From: Fidelibacterota bacterium
GTDB taxonomy: Bacteria > Fidelibacterota > Marinisomatia > Marinisomatales > S15-B10
DNA length: 17,118 bases
Assembly (NCBI GenBank): GCA_002691365.1
Contig: NZHL01000009.1
Coordinates: 169,267 to 186,384 of the forward strand
Direction of reading: 5' to 3'
A program made the translations under genes and the position numbers. Positions 16,440-17,118 of the stretch are shown here, one piece after another. Below the pieces are notes generated by a model. It worked only from the letters and a program-made list of their open reading frames with translations, was not told the origin of the DNA and searched no databases. Each line of letters opens with the position of its first letter. Position 1 is the stretch's first letter.

Positions 16440-16634
16440 ATGGCCAGTAAAACAAAATCAAAGAATCTCAAATTAATGAAAAAATTTTACAATAATTTTG
16501 AATTATTGATTTTTACAAAATTAATGCGAAAATATCTAATTCTCATTGAAAAACTTTTATTAAACCATATTTTTTCTCTTTATAAAATTGAATATTTTAA
16601 ATCTTTTTTAGTTTTAAAATATAACTTTATTTAA
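16440..16634 (+). CDS. Doubtful small ORF, 64 aa, hypothetical
   Basis: An ATG-initiated frame of 64 codons ends 11 nt before the SDR start on the same strand. AAAAAGG at 16422-16428 lies about 12 nt upstream, rather far for a ribosome binding site. The product would be Lys-rich at the N-terminus (MASKTKSKN) and Leu/Ile/Phe/Lys-rich after that, without a recognisable domain or a clean transmembrane segment. G+C is low at all three codon positions, which is more like non-coding sequence. On the other hand, 64 codons without a stop is uncommon in DNA this rich in A and T. It could be a small co-transcribed protein, a gene remnant or chance. I do not recognise it. Confidence 0.25.
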   Translation: MASKTKSKNLKLMKKFYNNFELLIFTKLMRKYLILIEKLLLNHIFSLYKIEYFKSFLVLKYNFI

Positions 16635-16645
16635 ATAATATCAAA

Positions 16646-17118
16646 TTGAATAAAAAAGTTGCAATTATAACTGGAGCTTCAGAAGGTTTGGGAAGAGCAA
16701 TTGCTGTTAAGCTTGCCACAAAAAAATATATTACAGTACTAGCATCTAGGGATATAAAAAAATTAGAAAAAACATCTAATGAGATAGGAAAGGTTAATGG
16801 TCAATATTTAATTATCCAAACAGATGTAACTTCAGAAAAAAGTGTTAAAAAGTTATTTTCAAAAGCTGCAAAATTAGGTCAGTTAGAATTACTAATAAAT
16901 AATGCTGGAGTAGGAACATTTAATAAGGTAGAGGAAATAACATTAAAAGAGTGGAAAACAATGATTGATGTCAATTTAACAGGATCATTTTTATGTTCAA
17001 AAGAAGCTATCTTATTAATGAAAAAACAGAAACATGGTCATATTCTATTTATTAATTCTTTGTCTGGTAAAAGAGTTTTACCATGGGGAAGCGGATATTC
17101 AGCATCAAAATATGGTTT
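16646..17118 (+). CDS. Short-chain dehydrogenase/reductase (3' truncated, TTG start)
   Basis: Classical SDR oxidoreductase with a Rossmann fold; 157 codons are visible and the C-terminus lies beyond the window. It has the cofactor motif TGASEGLG (9-16), ASR (33-35) with Arg35 after the second strand, which suggests NADP(H), Asp60-Val61, NNAG (85-88), Asn110, Ser138, and Tyr151...Lys155 in YSASK. The full Asn-Ser-Tyr-Lys catalytic set is therefore present. The substrate cannot be told; ketoacyl-ACP reductase-like and sugar or sterol-type SDRs share these features. The start is TTG: an in-frame TAA lies at 16622-16624, and no ATG is found between it and the first beta strand. No Shine-Dalgarno is visible. 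It is divergent from porU. Confidence 0.9.
   Translation, partial: MNKKVAIITGASEGLGRAIAVKLATKKYITVLASRDIKKLEKTSNEIGKVNGQYLIIQTDVTSEKSVKKLFSKAAKLGQLELLINNAGVGTFNKVEEITLKEWKTMIDVNLTGSFLCSKEAILLMKKQKHGHILFINSLSGKRVLPWGSGYSASKYG

Larger units (their letters stand above)
16328..16645. other. Divergent intergenic region
   Basis: This 318-bp stretch separates the divergent starts of porU (- strand) and the SDR gene (+ strand), so it should hold both promoters. It is extremely A+T-rich, with a short AAT repeat at about 16405-16416. Apart from the doubtful 64-codon ORF and one -10-like element, I see no convincing RNA gene, operator or strong inverted repeat. Confidence 0.7.

Noticed and set aside
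1..17118. CRISPR array, insertion sequence, prophage, tRNA or rRNA, defence island
   Set aside because: I looked for spaced direct repeats, terminal inverted repeats, transposase motifs and G+C-rich structured RNA segments and saw none. The window is housekeeping in character.

Overview
The window is A+T-rich bacterial DNA (visibly about three quarters A+T) with very little non-coding sequence. It is almost entirely accounted for by two convergent gene blocks and the start of a third unit.

Block 1 (1 to 11023, + strand) is the distal part of a dcw (division and cell wall) cluster: 'murF-mraY-murD-ftsW-murG-murC-murB-ftsQ-ftsA-ftsZ. It covers the late cytoplasmic steps of peptidoglycan precursor synthesis (MurC, MurD, MurF, MurB), the two membrane-associated lipid steps (MraY makes lipid I, MurG makes lipid II), the SEDS glycan polymerase FtsW, and the divisome proteins FtsQ, FtsA and FtsZ. 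Most junctions overlap or are nearly so (1, 4, 1, 14, 14 and 4 bp overlaps; 2 nt between murG and murC). This implies one polycistronic, translationally coupled operon. ftsZ is the exception: it has its own strong Shine-Dalgarno sequence and a 46-nt leader containing a small hairpin.

Block 2 (16327 down to 11025, - strand) is a probable three-gene operon: a PorU-like C25 cysteine peptidase (sortase of the type IX secretion system, T9SS), a Maf nucleotide pyrophosphatase, and a RodZ-like HTH membrane protein. It runs tail-to-tail into ftsZ with a single base between the stop codons.

Block 3 (16328 to the end) is a 318-bp divergent intergenic region with a doubtful 64-codon ORF, followed by the N-terminal part of a classical NADP(H)-type short-chain dehydrogenase that runs off the window.

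Organism (inference): T9SS PorU with a FlgD-like or Por-type C-terminal sorting domain points to the FCB group. A dcw cluster that retains murF and murB, together with a MraY of ordinary length (367 aa), argues against Bacteroidetes proper, whose MraY is usually longer. A streamlined low-GC marine lineage such as Marinimicrobia (SAR406) is my best guess, not a demonstrated assignment.

I see no CRISPR array, insertion sequence, prophage, tRNA/rRNA or defence system. The main points of interest are unusual residues in otherwise conserved division enzymes, repeated TTG start codons, the FtsZ tail, and the porU-maf-rodZ grouping.
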